Positions 25,218 through 36,324 of a stretch of 64,000 bases of DNA are shown in pieces. Source of the stretch: Azoarcus sp. DD4 (GTDB taxonomy: Bacteria; Pseudomonadota; Gammaproteobacteria; Burkholderiales; Rhodocyclaceae); contig NZ_CP022958.1 of assembly GCF_006496635.1 (NCBI RefSeq), positions 682,001 to 746,000 of the forward strand, read 5' to 3'. Position 1 is the first letter of the stretch, and each line of letters begins with the position of its first letter. The notes beneath the pieces were generated by a model that was given only the letters and a program-made list of their open reading frames with translations, had not been told where the DNA came from and ran no database searches. The position numbers and the translations under genes are program-made.

Positions 25218-27935
25218 TCAGGCCGAACAGGCCTGGTCGCACGCATCTCCGTCGTCCGCCGCGCTTTCGAAGCGATTGCGGCCGGCGGACTTGGCACGGT
25301 AGAGCGCTTCGTCGGCACGTCCCAGTGCGGCTTCCACCGAACGGTCCGTTGCCCGGAAGGGGGCGATGCCCGCACTGACGGTAATGCCGATATGTTGGCC
25401 GGCGTATTCGATCGGGTTCGCGGCGATGCTTGCGCGCAGCCGCTCGGTGAGATCCGCGGCGCCGTCCAGGCCGGTGTCGGCCAGCAGCAGCGCGAATTCC
25501 TCGCCGCCGAGACGGCCGAGCATGTCGGTTGAGCGCAGGCCGCTCTGGACCTGGCGGACGAAGTCGCATAACACCGCATCGCCGGCGGCATGGCCCCAGG
25601 TGTCATTGATGCGCTTGAAGTAATCGAGATCGAGCATCACCAGCGTCGTCGGATGCCGGGTGCGGAGGTGGCGCAGCCGCTCCTGTTCGGCACGCTCGAG
25701 GAAGGCACGCCGGTTCCATGCGCCGGTAAGGCCGTCCAGCGTGGCCATGCGTTGCAGCGCCTGCTCGTGGTGCTTGCGCTCGGTGACGTCGCGGTACAGC
25801 CGCAGGAAACCGAGCAGGGTGTCGCCGGCGTGGACCGGGACGAAATCGCGTTCCAGCCAGCGGCCGCCGACCTGCTCGATCTCTTCGCCCTGCACCGGGC
25901 GGGCGTGTTCGCGCAGGGTCCGGATGCGGCTGATGAAGGCGTCTGCCTCGACGAAGTTGCGGCTGACCGCGTCGGCCAGATCGGCACTGGGGGTGCCGAT
26001 CAGTTCGGTGGCGCACTGCTGCAGGCCGAGCAGGTCGCACAGCGCCTGATTCACCAGCGTGATCGTGCCGTCGGGTGCTTCGAGGATGACGGCGCCGGGG
26101 AAGTTGTCCACCACCGCGCGCAGGCGCGCATGGGCGGCGTCGAGCGCGGTTTCGGCGGCCTTGCGCGCGCTGATGTCTTCCTTGACGGCGATGAAGTGGT
26201 CGAGGGCCCCGTGATCGTCGTGTATCGGCGTGATGGTCAAGGCTTCGTGGTAGAGCCGGCCGTCGCTGCGCCGGTTGACGAGCTCGCCGCGCCAGACGTC
26301 GCCGGCAAGGATGGTGTTCCACAGCGCCGCGTAGTATTCGCCCGACTGCGTGCCGGAGTTGATGAGTTCGCGCGGGGTGCGGCCGATCACTTCCGATTCC
26401 GCGTAGCCTGTCAGTGCCGCGAAGGCCGGGTTGACCCACTCGATCACGGCCTGCGGGTTGGTGATGACCACGGCGTTGGCGGCGGCGTTGAGGGCGGCCT
26501 CGAGCAGGCGCAGGCGCTGCTCCCCGGTCTTGCGCGCATGGATGTCGCTGTTGGTGCCGACCACCCGCAGCGGCTTGCCGTCCTGCCACTCGACCACCCG
26601 GCCGCGACCTTCCACCCAGTGCCAGTCGCCAGTGGCGGTCCGCATGCGGAACTCGTTGGAGAAGCCTTCGGCCTTGCTGGTCTGGTCCGCCAGTTGGCCT
26701 GAAACGAGCGGCGCATCGTCCGGGTGCAGCATCGCCAGACAGGTCGGAAAATCGACTTCGAACGCGCCGGGCGGATAGCCGAGCATTTCGAAGCAGCGTC
26801 TATCCCAGCGCATGGTGCCCGTCTGCGCATTCCATTCCCACATGCCGTCGCGCACCGCGTCCATGGTGGTGCGGTAGCGTGCTTCGCTTGCCCGCAGCGC
26901 GTCTTCCGCCGCCTGACGGGCGGCGCGCTCGCGGCTGCCAGCGCGGCGGAAAAAAATGTAGCCGAGCAGGGCGCCGCCCAGTCCGAGCGCCACTGTCGGG
27001 AACAGACGTGTTTCCTGGCGGCTGCGCTCGGCCCGCGCGCCGGCGAGCGCAGCGTCCGTGTCGAAGCGCGCGACCACGCCGAGGGGAAAGTGGTGGGTTA
27101 CGCGATAGACGGCCTCGTAGCGCTTGTCGCGGAGGATTTCGCTCACCTGGCCGTTTTCGTCACCGGCCTGCCAGCGGGCGGCCAGCGTGCGATTGGCCTG
27201 ATGCAGATCGAGGTCGAAGGGAGCGTTGTCGTCGAGCAGGCGCTGGCCGTCGAAGCTGAGTATTTCGAGGTGGTCCGTGGGCGCCCGTTCCGGCAATGCC
27301 CCGTTGTTGAGGAAGTAATCCATGTTGATGGCAGCGAGCATGGCAAGGCTGCGCTCGTCGGTGCGACCGGTGCCGCGCAGCACCGGCACGAAGTACAGCG
27401 GCGGCAAGGCGGCTGCGGGATCCATTGCGGCGCCGTCGATCAGATCCCGCCCCGCCTGCGGCGGGCCGATGCGTAGCAGCGGGGCAGCGCCGCTACCATC
27501 CGGCTGGTAGCCACCGAGGCCGGGCCGGTGGCCGATGTTGGCCGGGTTGGAGCTGGCGATGATGCGGCCGTCGGGGCCGAGCAGGGAGAGCGAACGCAGC
27601 TGCGGGCTGTGCCGCAAGGCTTCGCCCAGCAGCCCGTTCCAGGTGTGGCCGGCTTCGGCTGGCGGACCGTTCTCCAGCAAGGCTTGCAGGGTCAGGTCGA
27701 TGCCGCGCAGCGTCAGCGCAAGGTGGGATTCGAGATGCTGGGCATCGAGTGCTGCGACCTGCTGCCGGGCGGCGAGCGCTTCTTCCTCTAGGCGGCCACC
27801 GTGATAGTGCACGCTGAGCCAGGCGACCAGCACGCAGAGGGCGATGAAGCCGATGAAGCCGATGTCGCCGAGGCGCTGGCGCCCGTTGGACGGAGGCGTG
27901 GCGGGGACGGGCGCAGCACTATCGGTAGCTTGCAC
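25218..27935 (-). CDS. Membrane-bound three-PAS diguanylate cyclase
   Basis: A 905-residue sensor that would make cyclic di-GMP. Two membrane spans (about residues 24-42 and 312-330) enclose a periplasmic dCache-like sensor region. Three PAS domains follow (about 350-470, 475-600 and 610-730; the second has WVNPAFAALTGYAESEVIGRTP), then a GGDEF domain (about 740-895). The catalytic motif is GGEEF (about 812), with an RxxD inhibitory site (RSTD) exactly five residues before it, so product feedback is expected. The start lies 19 bp after the stop of the substrate-binding-protein gene, implying that a solute sensed in the periplasm may feed into this cyclase. Confidence 0.85.
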   Translation of the reverse strand: MQATDSAAPVPATPPSNGRQRLGDIGFIGFIALCVLVAWLSVHYHGGRLEEEALAARQQVAALDAQHLESHLALTLRGIDLTLQALLENGPPAEAGHTWNGLLGEALRHSPQLRSLSLLGPDGRIIASSNPANIGHRPGLGGYQPDGSGAAPLLRIGPPQAGRDLIDGAAMDPAAALPPLYFVPVLRGTGRTDERSLAMLAAINMDYFLNNGALPERAPTDHLEILSFDGQRLLDDNAPFDLDLHQANRTLAARWQAGDENGQVSEILRDKRYEAVYRVTHHFPLGVVARFDTDAALAGARAERSRQETRLFPTVALGLGGALLGYIFFRRAGSRERAARQAAEDALRASEARYRTTMDAVRDGMWEWNAQTGTMRWDRRCFEMLGYPPGAFEVDFPTCLAMLHPDDAPLVSGQLADQTSKAEGFSNEFRMRTATGDWHWVEGRGRVVEWQDGKPLRVVGTNSDIHARKTGEQRLRLLEAALNAAANAVVITNPQAVIEWVNPAFAALTGYAESEVIGRTPRELINSGTQSGEYYAALWNTILAGDVWRGELVNRRSDGRLYHEALTITPIHDDHGALDHFIAVKEDISARKAAETALDAAHARLRAVVDNFPGAVILEAPDGTITLVNQALCDLLGLQQCATELIGTPSADLADAVSRNFVEADAFISRIRTLREHARPVQGEEIEQVGGRWLERDFVPVHAGDTLLGFLRLYRDVTERKHHEQALQRMATLDGLTGAWNRRAFLERAEQERLRHLRTRHPTTLVMLDLDYFKRINDTWGHAAGDAVLCDFVRQVQSGLRSTDMLGRLGGEEFALLLADTGLDGAADLTERLRASIAANPIEYAGQHIGITVSAGIAPFRATDRSVEAALGRADEALYRAKSAGRNRFESAADDGDACDQACSA

Positions 27936-27954
27936 GGCAACGTCTCGCCCGGCA

Positions 27955-28758
27955 TCAGCGGCTGACGACGATGGGGTCGAGGCCGTGACGGCGGGCGGCG
28001 GTCATCAGGCGGCCATCGTCGCGGATCGCGCCGAGGAAGGTCTCCAGGCGCTGGTGCCAGCGGTCGTCGCCAGGGGCAACTGCCCAGCCATAGGGGGTGA
28101 CGTGATAGCGCGTCGACGGCGACACCAGCCGTGCCCAGTCGGCGTTGTCGAGCATGCGGCGGCTGTAGGGGAAGTCGGTCATGAACACGTCGGCACGGCC
28201 GGATTCCACTTCCTGTTCGCGCGCATGCGGCGAGGCGAGCACCTGCAATTGCGCATGGCGCAGTTTCTCCCGCATCACCGGCTCGTGCAGCGTGCCCTTC
28301 GCGACCGCGACGACGACGCCGGGCTGGTCGATGTCGTCCCAGCTGCGGATGCGGCGGTTGCTGCGGGTGGTGATGGCGTAGATGTCGCTCGCGAGGTGCG
28401 GCGAGGTGAAGCGCAGCTTTTCTGCGCGCTGGGCGGTGATGCCGATGGCAAACATCGCCACATCGCAACGGTCGCCGAGAACATCGCCGATGAGGCTGGC
28501 GAAGGAGCTGTCGATGAACTCGACGCGGACGCCGAGATCGCGTGCCAGCTCGCGTGCCAGGTCGATGTCGATGCCGGTCAGCTCCTGCGTGCGCGGGTTG
28601 CGATAGGAAATGCCGTAATAGTCCGGCCAGACGCAGACCTTGAGCAGGCGCTCGCCGACAATGCGGTCCAGCCTGCTGGCCGGCTCCGCCGCAGTGGCGC
28701 CGTGGAGCAGCATCAGGCTGCAAAACAGACTCAGTGCGAGGCGGGCGAACGGGCGCAT
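27955..28758 (-). CDS. Periplasmic amino-acid-type solute-binding protein (SBP_bac_3)
   Basis: A 267-residue family 3 solute-binding protein with a signal peptide (residues 1-23, ending ATAA). The core shows LKVCVWPDYYGISYRN, TGIDIDLARELARDLGVRVEF, CDVAMFAIGITAQRAEKLRFT and GWAVAPGDDRW. Binding Arg/Asp positions look like those of polar-amino-acid binders. There are no ABC permease or ATPase genes beside it; the next gene is a diguanylate cyclase 19 bp away. A ligand-sensing role for that cyclase is more likely than transport, by inference from context. Confidence 0.8.
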   Translation of the reverse strand: MRPFARLALSLFCSLMLLHGATAAEPASRLDRIVGERLLKVCVWPDYYGISYRNPRTQELTGIDIDLARELARDLGVRVEFIDSSFASLIGDVLGDRCDVAMFAIGITAQRAEKLRFTSPHLASDIYAITTRSNRRIRSWDDIDQPGVVVAVAKGTLHEPVMREKLRHAQLQVLASPHAREQEVESGRADVFMTDFPYSRRMLDNADWARLVSPSTRYHVTPYGWAVAPGDDRWHQRLETFLGAIRDDGRLMTAARRHGLDPIVVSR

Positions 28759-28928
28759 GAATAATTCGAAAGTAATAGTTAAGCCCGTCTTGATGGAATC
28801 GGGCTCATATCGTCTGGATCAATAGCCGGCGCAGCATCGCTAATGCCGCCGATAAGGTCGGGTCATTATTACATAAGCTCAATTGAATCAAGGCCGCATC
28901 TGCTGCCTCGACGAGGAAAAGCTCACGT

Positions 28929-30449
28929 TCAGCCGAGAAACATCCGGTACGCCGGATTGGCGGTCTCTGCCGCGTATTCGTAACCCAGGCGCTCGAGGAA
29001 TGCCTCGAAGGCGGACTTGTCTTCCGGTGGTACCTGCATGCCCACCAGCACGCGGCCGAAGTCGGCGCCGTGGTTGCGATAATGGAACATGCTGATGTTC
29101 CAGTCCGAGCGGAGGTTGGACAGGAAGTTGAGCAGGGCGCCAGGCCGCTCGGGAAAGATGAAGCGGTACACCAGTTCGTTCGCGACCTGCGGCGCCCGCC
29201 CGCCGACCATGTAGCGGACGTGGGACTTGGCGAGTTCGTCGTCGGTGAGGTCGATGGCCGGCAGATCGTGCTCGCCGAGCATGTCGACCAGGCGGCTTGC
29301 TTCCTCGCGGCTGCGTACGCTGACGCCGACGAAGATATGGGCGCGTTCGGCGTCAGCGTAGCGATAGTTGAACTCGGTGATGTCGCGGTTGCCCAGCACG
29401 TTGATGAACTTGCGGAACGAGCCGGGCTGTTCCGGGATGGTGACCGCCAGCACCGCCTCGCGCTGCTCGCCGAGTTCGGCGCGTTCGGCGACGAAGCGCA
29501 GGCGGTCGAAGTTCATGTTGGCGCCGGACGCGACGGCGACCAGGTGCTGGTCGTGCAGCTGGTGGCGCTTGGCGTACTCCTTGGCGCCTGCGATCGCGAG
29601 TGCGCCGGACGGCTCGAGGATGGAGCGGGTATCCTCGAAGACGTCCTTGATCGCGGCGCAGATGGCATCGTTGTCGACCACGATCATCTCGTCGACATAC
29701 TGCTGGCAGAGACGGAAGGTCTCGGAGCCGACCTGCTTGACGGCGGTGCCGTCGGCAAACAGTGCGACCTGGTCGAGGGTGACGCGCTCGCCGCGGGCGA
29801 GCGACTGCGTCATCGCCTCGGCGCCGTCCGACTCGACGCCGATGATGCGGGTTTCCGGCCGCAGGCGCTTCACATAGGCGGCGATGCCGGCGATCAGGCC
29901 GCCGCCGCCGACCGCACAGAAGATGGCGTGGATGGGTTTGGGGTGGGCGCGGAGGATCTCCATGCCTATCGTGCCCTGGCCGGCGATCACGTCCGGATCG
30001 TCATAGGGATGGACGAAGGTGAGTTTCTCCGCCTGCTCGAGCTCCAGCGCATGGGCGTATGCATCGGAGTAGGATTCGCCCGCCAGCACCACCTCGCCGC
30101 CGCGATTGCGGACTGCGTCGATCTTGATCTGCGGGGTGGTGGTCGGCATTACGATCACTGCTCGCACGCCCAGCTTTTGAGCCGACAGCGCGACACCCTG
30201 GGCGTGGTTGCCGGCGGAGGCGCAGATCACGCCGCGTTTGAGTGCCTGCGGCGAAAGTTGGGCCATCTTGTTGTAGGCGCCGCGCAGCTTGAAGCTGAAC
30301 ACCGGCTGCATGTCCTCGCGCTTCAGGTAGATCCGGTTGCCGCAGCGCGCCGACAGGTTGGTCGCCAGATCCAGTGGCGTTTCCACCGCAAGATCATAGA
30401 CTTGGGCGTTGAGGATGCGTTCCAGGTAATCGGGGGCGGCGGGGGTCAT
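28929..30449 (-). CDS. ilvA: Threonine dehydratase, biosynthetic
   Basis: A 506-residue PLP enzyme converting threonine to 2-oxobutanoate for isoleucine synthesis. The PLP lysine is in FSFKLRGAYNKM (about residue 55), followed by SAGNHAQGVALSA and the phosphate loop AVGGGGLIAG (about 180). Two C-terminal ACT-like domains (about 335-415 and 430-505) give isoleucine/valine control, so this is the long biosynthetic form. Its enamine product is the classic RidA substrate (ridA at 3.5 kb). Confidence 0.95.
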   Translation of the reverse strand: MTPAAPDYLERILNAQVYDLAVETPLDLATNLSARCGNRIYLKREDMQPVFSFKLRGAYNKMAQLSPQALKRGVICASAGNHAQGVALSAQKLGVRAVIVMPTTTPQIKIDAVRNRGGEVVLAGESYSDAYAHALELEQAEKLTFVHPYDDPDVIAGQGTIGMEILRAHPKPIHAIFCAVGGGGLIAGIAAYVKRLRPETRIIGVESDGAEAMTQSLARGERVTLDQVALFADGTAVKQVGSETFRLCQQYVDEMIVVDNDAICAAIKDVFEDTRSILEPSGALAIAGAKEYAKRHQLHDQHLVAVASGANMNFDRLRFVAERAELGEQREAVLAVTIPEQPGSFRKFINVLGNRDITEFNYRYADAERAHIFVGVSVRSREEASRLVDMLGEHDLPAIDLTDDELAKSHVRYMVGGRAPQVANELVYRFIFPERPGALLNFLSNLRSDWNISMFHYRNHGADFGRVLVGMQVPPEDKSAFEAFLERLGYEYAAETANPAYRMFLG

Positions 30450-30576
30450 GGCGGGCGGCGTCGGGCGGCAAAGGGGACGAGGTTAGCAGCCGACGCCGCG
30501 CTGCGGCAAGGGCGCCGGGCCGTCTCGAGCATGCTGCCACCCCTCGGGGACGTTTCGTGTCAGGCGGCCGAGGCGC

Positions 30577-31518
30577 TCAGGGCGTGTCGCCGTCGCCGTG
30601 CAGCATCCGGCTCTGGCGATCGATGAATTCCTGGGTGGAATCGACCCCGCGCAGCTGCAGGATGGTGGAGCGCACCGCCGCTTCGAGCAGCACCGCGAGG
30701 TTGCGGCCGGCGGCGACCGGCAGCGTGACGCGCGGTGTCGGCACGCCGAGGATGTTCTGCACTTCCTGCTGGACCGGCAACCGGTTGGGATCGTCCTGGC
30801 CGGGCTGGCGCCGCTCGAGGTGACAGATCAGCCGCAGGCGCATCTTCCGCCGGCAGGCGGTCTCGCCGAAGATGGTGCGGATATTGAGGATGCCGAGGCC
30901 GCGGACTTCGATGAAATCCTTCAGCAACTCGGGGCAGCGGCCTTCGAGCACCGTCGGCGCGATGCGCGAGAATTCGACGATGTCGTCGGCCACCAGGCCG
31001 TGGCCGCGCGAGATCAGCTCCAGCGCCAGCTCCGACTTGCCGGCACCGGAGTTGCCGGTGATGAACACGCCGATCCCGAGCACGTCCATGAACACGCCGT
31101 GCAGCGAGATCTTCTCGGCGAGCTGGCGCGACAGGTAGAGGCGCAGCTGGTCGATGACGCTGGCCGAAGGGTGGGGCGTGGAGAACAGCGCGACGTTGTG
31201 CGCGTTGCACACGCCGTGCACGATGTTCGGCGTCTCGCAGCCGTCGGCGATGATGATGGCCGGTGGCCGTGCCGACAGGATGCCGTTGAGGTGGTGGGCG
31301 ACTTTCTCGCGCGACTGGCGGCGCGCCCATTCGAGTTCGGCGGCGCCGAGGATCTGCAGCCGGGTGGGGTGGATCAGGTTGAGGTGGCCGACGAGGTCGG
31401 CCGGCCAGATGCGTTCCTCGGCAACGGAGAGCACCGCATCGAGCGGTCCGCTGACGTGGGTCAGCTGCAGCCGCTGGCCTTGATCCTCATACAGCCGCGC
31501 GACGCTGGTCTGCCGCAT
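30577..31518 (-). CDS. hprK: HPr kinase/phosphorylase
   Basis: A 313-residue protein that phosphorylates or dephosphorylates a serine of HPr-type proteins. The P-loop is GNSGAGKS (about residue 155), followed by DDIVEF and the HprK signature EVRGLGILNIRTIFG. In betaproteobacteria it belongs to the regulatory PTS rather than sugar uptake. It overlaps the upstream ptsN by 32 bp and ends the rpoN-hpf-ptsN-hprK block. Confidence 0.95.
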   Translation of the reverse strand: MRQTSVARLYEDQGQRLQLTHVSGPLDAVLSVAEERIWPADLVGHLNLIHPTRLQILGAAELEWARRQSREKVAHHLNGILSARPPAIIIADGCETPNIVHGVCNAHNVALFSTPHPSASVIDQLRLYLSRQLAEKISLHGVFMDVLGIGVFITGNSGAGKSELALELISRGHGLVADDIVEFSRIAPTVLEGRCPELLKDFIEVRGLGILNIRTIFGETACRRKMRLRLICHLERRQPGQDDPNRLPVQQEVQNILGVPTPRVTLPVAAGRNLAVLLEAAVRSTILQLRGVDSTQEFIDRQSRMLHGDGDTP

Positions 31519-31972
31519 CGGGCCCCCAGTTGGCGAACAGCGCGTGGATGGAGGCGGCGTCGGGGGCGTTCAGCAACTGCTCGCGGAAAGCGCGCTCGCT
31601 GAACATCTGCGCCAGTTCCGAGAGTAATTGCAGATGGGCCTCGTTGGCCTGTTCCGGTACCAGCAGGACGAACAGCAGGTTGACCGGACGACCGTCGGGG
31701 GCGTCGAACTGCACCGGCGTCGACAGGCGCAGGAAGGCGCCCGCGGCTTCCTTCAGGCCCTTGATGCGGCCATGCGGAATGGCGATGCCCTGGCCCAGAC
31801 CGGTGGAGCCGAGTCGTTCGCGGGAGAACAGACTGTCGAATACAGTGCTGCGGGCAATGCCCTGATTGTTTTCGAACAGCAGGCCGGCATGCTCGAAAAC
31901 CCGCTTCTTGCTGCTGGCATCGAGGTCGACCACCACGTTGGAGAGTGGCAGGAGTTGGGCTATCAGGCTCAT
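31487..31972 (-). CDS. ptsN: Nitrogen-PTS enzyme IIA
   Basis: A 161-residue EIIA domain of the nitrogen phosphotransferase system. The phosphoacceptor histidine is in GIAIPHGRI (about residue 66). It acts by phosphorylation-dependent binding to partners rather than sugar transport, and links carbon/nitrogen status to sigma-54-dependent processes. It lies after hpf (136 bp gap) and overlaps hprK by 32 bp. Confidence 0.95.
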   Translation of the reverse strand: MSLIAQLLPLSNVVVDLDASSKKRVFEHAGLLFENNQGIARSTVFDSLFSRERLGSTGLGQGIAIPHGRIKGLKEAAGAFLRLSTPVQFDAPDGRPVNLLFVLLVPEQANEAHLQLLSELAQMFSERAFREQLLNAPDAASIHALFANWGPDAADQRRAAV

Positions 31973-32108
31973 GCGCTGGAAAGCTTGCGCGGCGCCGGCG
32001 ACGCTGGCACCGCGGGATGGCGGTCTGGCGATCGGGGGTGCGGGCAGGCGCGTCGTGAAAACGCGCGGATTATACCCACACCCTAGATCGGACGACGTAA
32101 TGAAAAGA

Positions 32109-32432
32109 TCACGCTTCGGGGCTTTGGTGCTTGAGCGCGTCGTGGTTGTGATCGGCCACCTTCTGCTTGTACTTCTGCACCTGGCGATCGAGCTTGTCGG
32201 TCATGCTGTCGATGGCGGCGTAGAGGTTGGCATCGTCGCTCTCGACGTAGATGTCCTTGCCGCGCACGTGTACGGTGACCTCGGCTTTTTGCTTCAGCTT
32301 CTCCACCGAGAGAATCACGTTCACGCTGGTGACGTTGTCGAAATGAGCGATGACGCGGTCCAGCTTCGTCATCACGTATTCGCGGATGGCCGGCGTGACT
32401 TCGACGTGATGCCCGGTGATGTTGAGATTCAT
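32109..32432 (-). CDS. hpf: Ribosome hibernation promoting factor (short HPF)
   Basis: A 107-residue short HPF/YfiA protein that binds the 30S decoding region to silence ribosomes in stationary phase. Visible: MNLNITGHHVEVTPAIREYV at the start, the basic/acidic strand pattern LKQKAEVTVHV, and the DANLYAAIDSMTDKLDRQVQKYK helix. A GAGGAG ribosome site precedes ATG 32432. It sits between rpoN (13 bp) and ptsN, the usual order. Confidence 0.92.
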   Translation of the reverse strand: MNLNITGHHVEVTPAIREYVMTKLDRVIAHFDNVTSVNVILSVEKLKQKAEVTVHVRGKDIYVESDDANLYAAIDSMTDKLDRQVQKYKQKVADHNHDALKHQSPEA

Positions 32433-32445
32433 GATGACTCCTCTT

Positions 32446-33903
32446 TCAGATCGTTTTGCGCAGACTGACCGGCGGGATATTGAGTGACTCGCGGTACTTG
32501 GCGATGGTACGCCTTGCCACCACGATACCCTGCTGGCCCAATAATTCGGCAATCCTGGCGTCGGACAGGGGTTTTTTCCTGTCCTCGGCATCGACCAGCT
32601 GGCGAATCAGCGCGCGAATCGCCGTGGAAGAGGCCGCGCCACCGGTGTCGGTGGCGACATGGCTGCCGAAGAAATACTTGAGTTCGAACACGCCGCGCGG
32701 GGTCGCCATGAACTTCTGCGTGGTGACGCGCGACACAGTGGATTCGTGCAATTCGAGCTGGTCCGCGATCTCCCTGAGCGTGAGCGGCCGCATCGCCACC
32801 TCCCCATGATCGAAGAACTGCCGCTGCTGGTCAACGATGGCCTGGGAGACGCGCAGGATGGTGTCGAAGCGCTGCTGCACGTTCTTGATCAGCCAGCGCG
32901 CCTCCTGCAACTGGCTGGTCAGGCCGCCGCCCTGGCCGCGGTTCTGCTGCAGGATGCTGGCGTAGAGCTGGTTGATGCGCAGGCGCGGCATCGCCTCGGG
33001 GTTGAGCTGCACCGTCCAGCGGCCGCGCTGCTTGCGGACCACCACGTCGGGCAGCACGTAGCGGGTTTCTTCCACCGAGTGCTGGGCGCCCGGATGCGGG
33101 TCCAGGCGGCAGATCAGGGCATGGGCCGCGCGCAGGGCGTCGTCGTCGCAGCCGGTGAGCTTCTTGAGCTTGGCGAAATTGCGCTCGGCGAGCAGTTCGA
33201 GATGCTGGCTGACGATTTCCAGCGCCAAGTTGCGCACCGGGTTGGCCGGCATCGCCTGCAGTTGCAGCGCCAGGCATTCCTGCGGGGTGCGTGCGCCTAT
33301 GCCGGCGGGCTCCAGGCTCTGCACGTGGCGCAATGCGATGCTCAGGTCGTCGAGTTCGACGTCGAGCTCCGGCGGCAGGAGTTCGAGCAGTTCTTCGAGC
33401 TCCTGGTGTAGGTAGCCGTCGTCGTCCAGTGCCTCGATCAGAAAGCGCACCAGGGAGCGATCACGGTCGGACAGCGGCGACAGGGCGACTTGCTGGTCGA
33501 GATGGTCGCGCAGCGAGATGCCGGCAGCCTGGAATTCCTGGAAGTCGACGTCGTCGTCATCGTCGCGGTTGCCGCTCGAACCGCTGCCGCTGCCCGACCA
33601 GTCCATGCCTTCCTCGAAGCTGGCGGAGTCGCTGTTCTCGGAGCGTGGTTCGTGCTCGGGAGCCGCATCGCCGGGGCCATCGCCGGTCGACGTGCTCTGG
33701 GTGGCACCGGAGGGCGCGATCGAAGCCTGGAAATCGTGACCGCCGTCGGGCTCCTCGCGCTCCAGCATCGGGTTCTCGAGCAGGAAGCGCTCGATCTCGG
33801 TGTTGAGCTCCAGCGTGGAGAGCTGCAGCAGCTTGATGGACTGCTGCAGCTGCGGCGTCAGCGTGAGGTGCTGGGAGAGCTTGAGTTGTAGCGTGGGCTT
33901 CAT
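32446..33903 (-). CDS. rpoN: RNA polymerase sigma-54 factor
   Basis: A 485-residue RpoN. The N-terminal activator-interacting region is Gln/Leu-rich (LKLSQHLTLTPQLQQSIKLLQ), followed by an acidic linker (about 60-130). The core-binding region precedes the HTH (HESTVSRVTTQKFM, about 375-390), and the RpoN box is ARRTIAKYRE (about 463). This factor would read the -24/-12 promoters of rnfA, nifL, nifB and the SIR2-like operon found in this window. It lies 12 bp after lptB. Confidence 0.97.
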   Translation of the reverse strand: MKPTLQLKLSQHLTLTPQLQQSIKLLQLSTLELNTEIERFLLENPMLEREEPDGGHDFQASIAPSGATQSTSTGDGPGDAAPEHEPRSENSDSASFEEGMDWSGSGSGSSGNRDDDDDVDFQEFQAAGISLRDHLDQQVALSPLSDRDRSLVRFLIEALDDDGYLHQELEELLELLPPELDVELDDLSIALRHVQSLEPAGIGARTPQECLALQLQAMPANPVRNLALEIVSQHLELLAERNFAKLKKLTGCDDDALRAAHALICRLDPHPGAQHSVEETRYVLPDVVVRKQRGRWTVQLNPEAMPRLRINQLYASILQQNRGQGGGLTSQLQEARWLIKNVQQRFDTILRVSQAIVDQQRQFFDHGEVAMRPLTLREIADQLELHESTVSRVTTQKFMATPRGVFELKYFFGSHVATDTGGAASSTAIRALIRQLVDAEDRKKPLSDARIAELLGQQGIVVARRTIAKYRESLNIPPVSLRKTI

Positions 33904-33915
33904 GGTGGGCGGCGG

Positions 33916-34624
<709 letters not shown>

Positions 34625-34638
<14 letters not shown>

Positions 34639-35074
34639 CGGGGCTTTCTTTCAGTATTTTGCGGATCAGGTCGGAAGCGAAGCCCCGGCTTTGCAGGAAG
34701 CGGGCCTGTCGCGCCCATTTGCGTGCATCGCCCGGGGCGCTGCCGAACTTCGCCTGCCACACCGCGCGGGCGCGATCGAGTTCGGAATCGCCGCACTCGG
34801 CGGCCAGTGCCTCGTCTATCGTCTCGGCGGCGACGCCGCGCCGGGTGAGTTCGCGGCGCAGGCGGGCGGCGCCGAAACGTCCGGCCTTGCCGCGCACCCA
34901 GGCGCCGGCGAAGCGGGTGTCGGAGAGCAGGCCGAGTTCGCTCATCCGACCGAGTACTTCGTCCACTTCCTCCGCATCGCCGTGGGCGGCCAGCTTGCGC
35001 GCCAGTTCGCTGCGGGAATGCTCCCGCCGCGCCAGATGGCGGATCGCTCGTTCGCGCAGGCTGGGTTCGCCCAT
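34625..35074 (-). CDS. recX: RecA regulator RecX
   Basis: A 149-residue helical-repeat protein that caps and disassembles RecA filaments. Family marks: LRERAIRHLARREHSRSELARKL, RFAGAWVRGKAGRFGAARLRRELTRRG and the C-terminal RQARFLQSRGF with LIRKIL. It lies 17 bp after recA and overlaps lptB by 14 bp. Confidence 0.92.
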
Positions 35075-35091
35075 GGTCGTGTGACCCGAAG

Positions 35092-36126
<1,035 letters not shown>

Positions 36127-36222
36127 GTGAAGTGTTCCTAAGTGATTGGCGAATTATGGCACAGAGCTTGCAGGAATGTGGCAGCCGCTAGGCGGTTGTC
36201 ACGCTGGCGTGCAGTCTATTGC

Positions 36223-36253
36223 CTGAATGTATTTACAGCAACTCAAGGCGCAA
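36223..36253 (-). promoter_or_regulatory. recA promoter with LexA-type box
   Basis: On the minus strand a -35 TTGCGC (36253-36248), 16-bp spacer and -10 TACATT (36231-36226) form a candidate promoter. A LexA-type palindrome CTGA-N8-ACAG lies at 36223-36238 (one mismatch from CTGT-N8-ACAG), over the -10. This is the expected layout for SOS repression. The leader to ATG 36126 would be about 95 bases. Confidence 0.6.
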
Positions 36254-36324
36254 TCAGGTCGTGGCGCGGGTGCTGGCGGCACTGCCTCTACACCACGTGC
36301 AGGCGGGGCGCTGGCGGTGCCGGT

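Noticed and set aside
28759..28928. AT-rich 170 bp upstream of the solute-binding protein as a promoter with -35 TTGATT
   Set aside because: No -10 with acceptable match at 16-18 bp; a promoter is likely in this stretch but cannot be placed.
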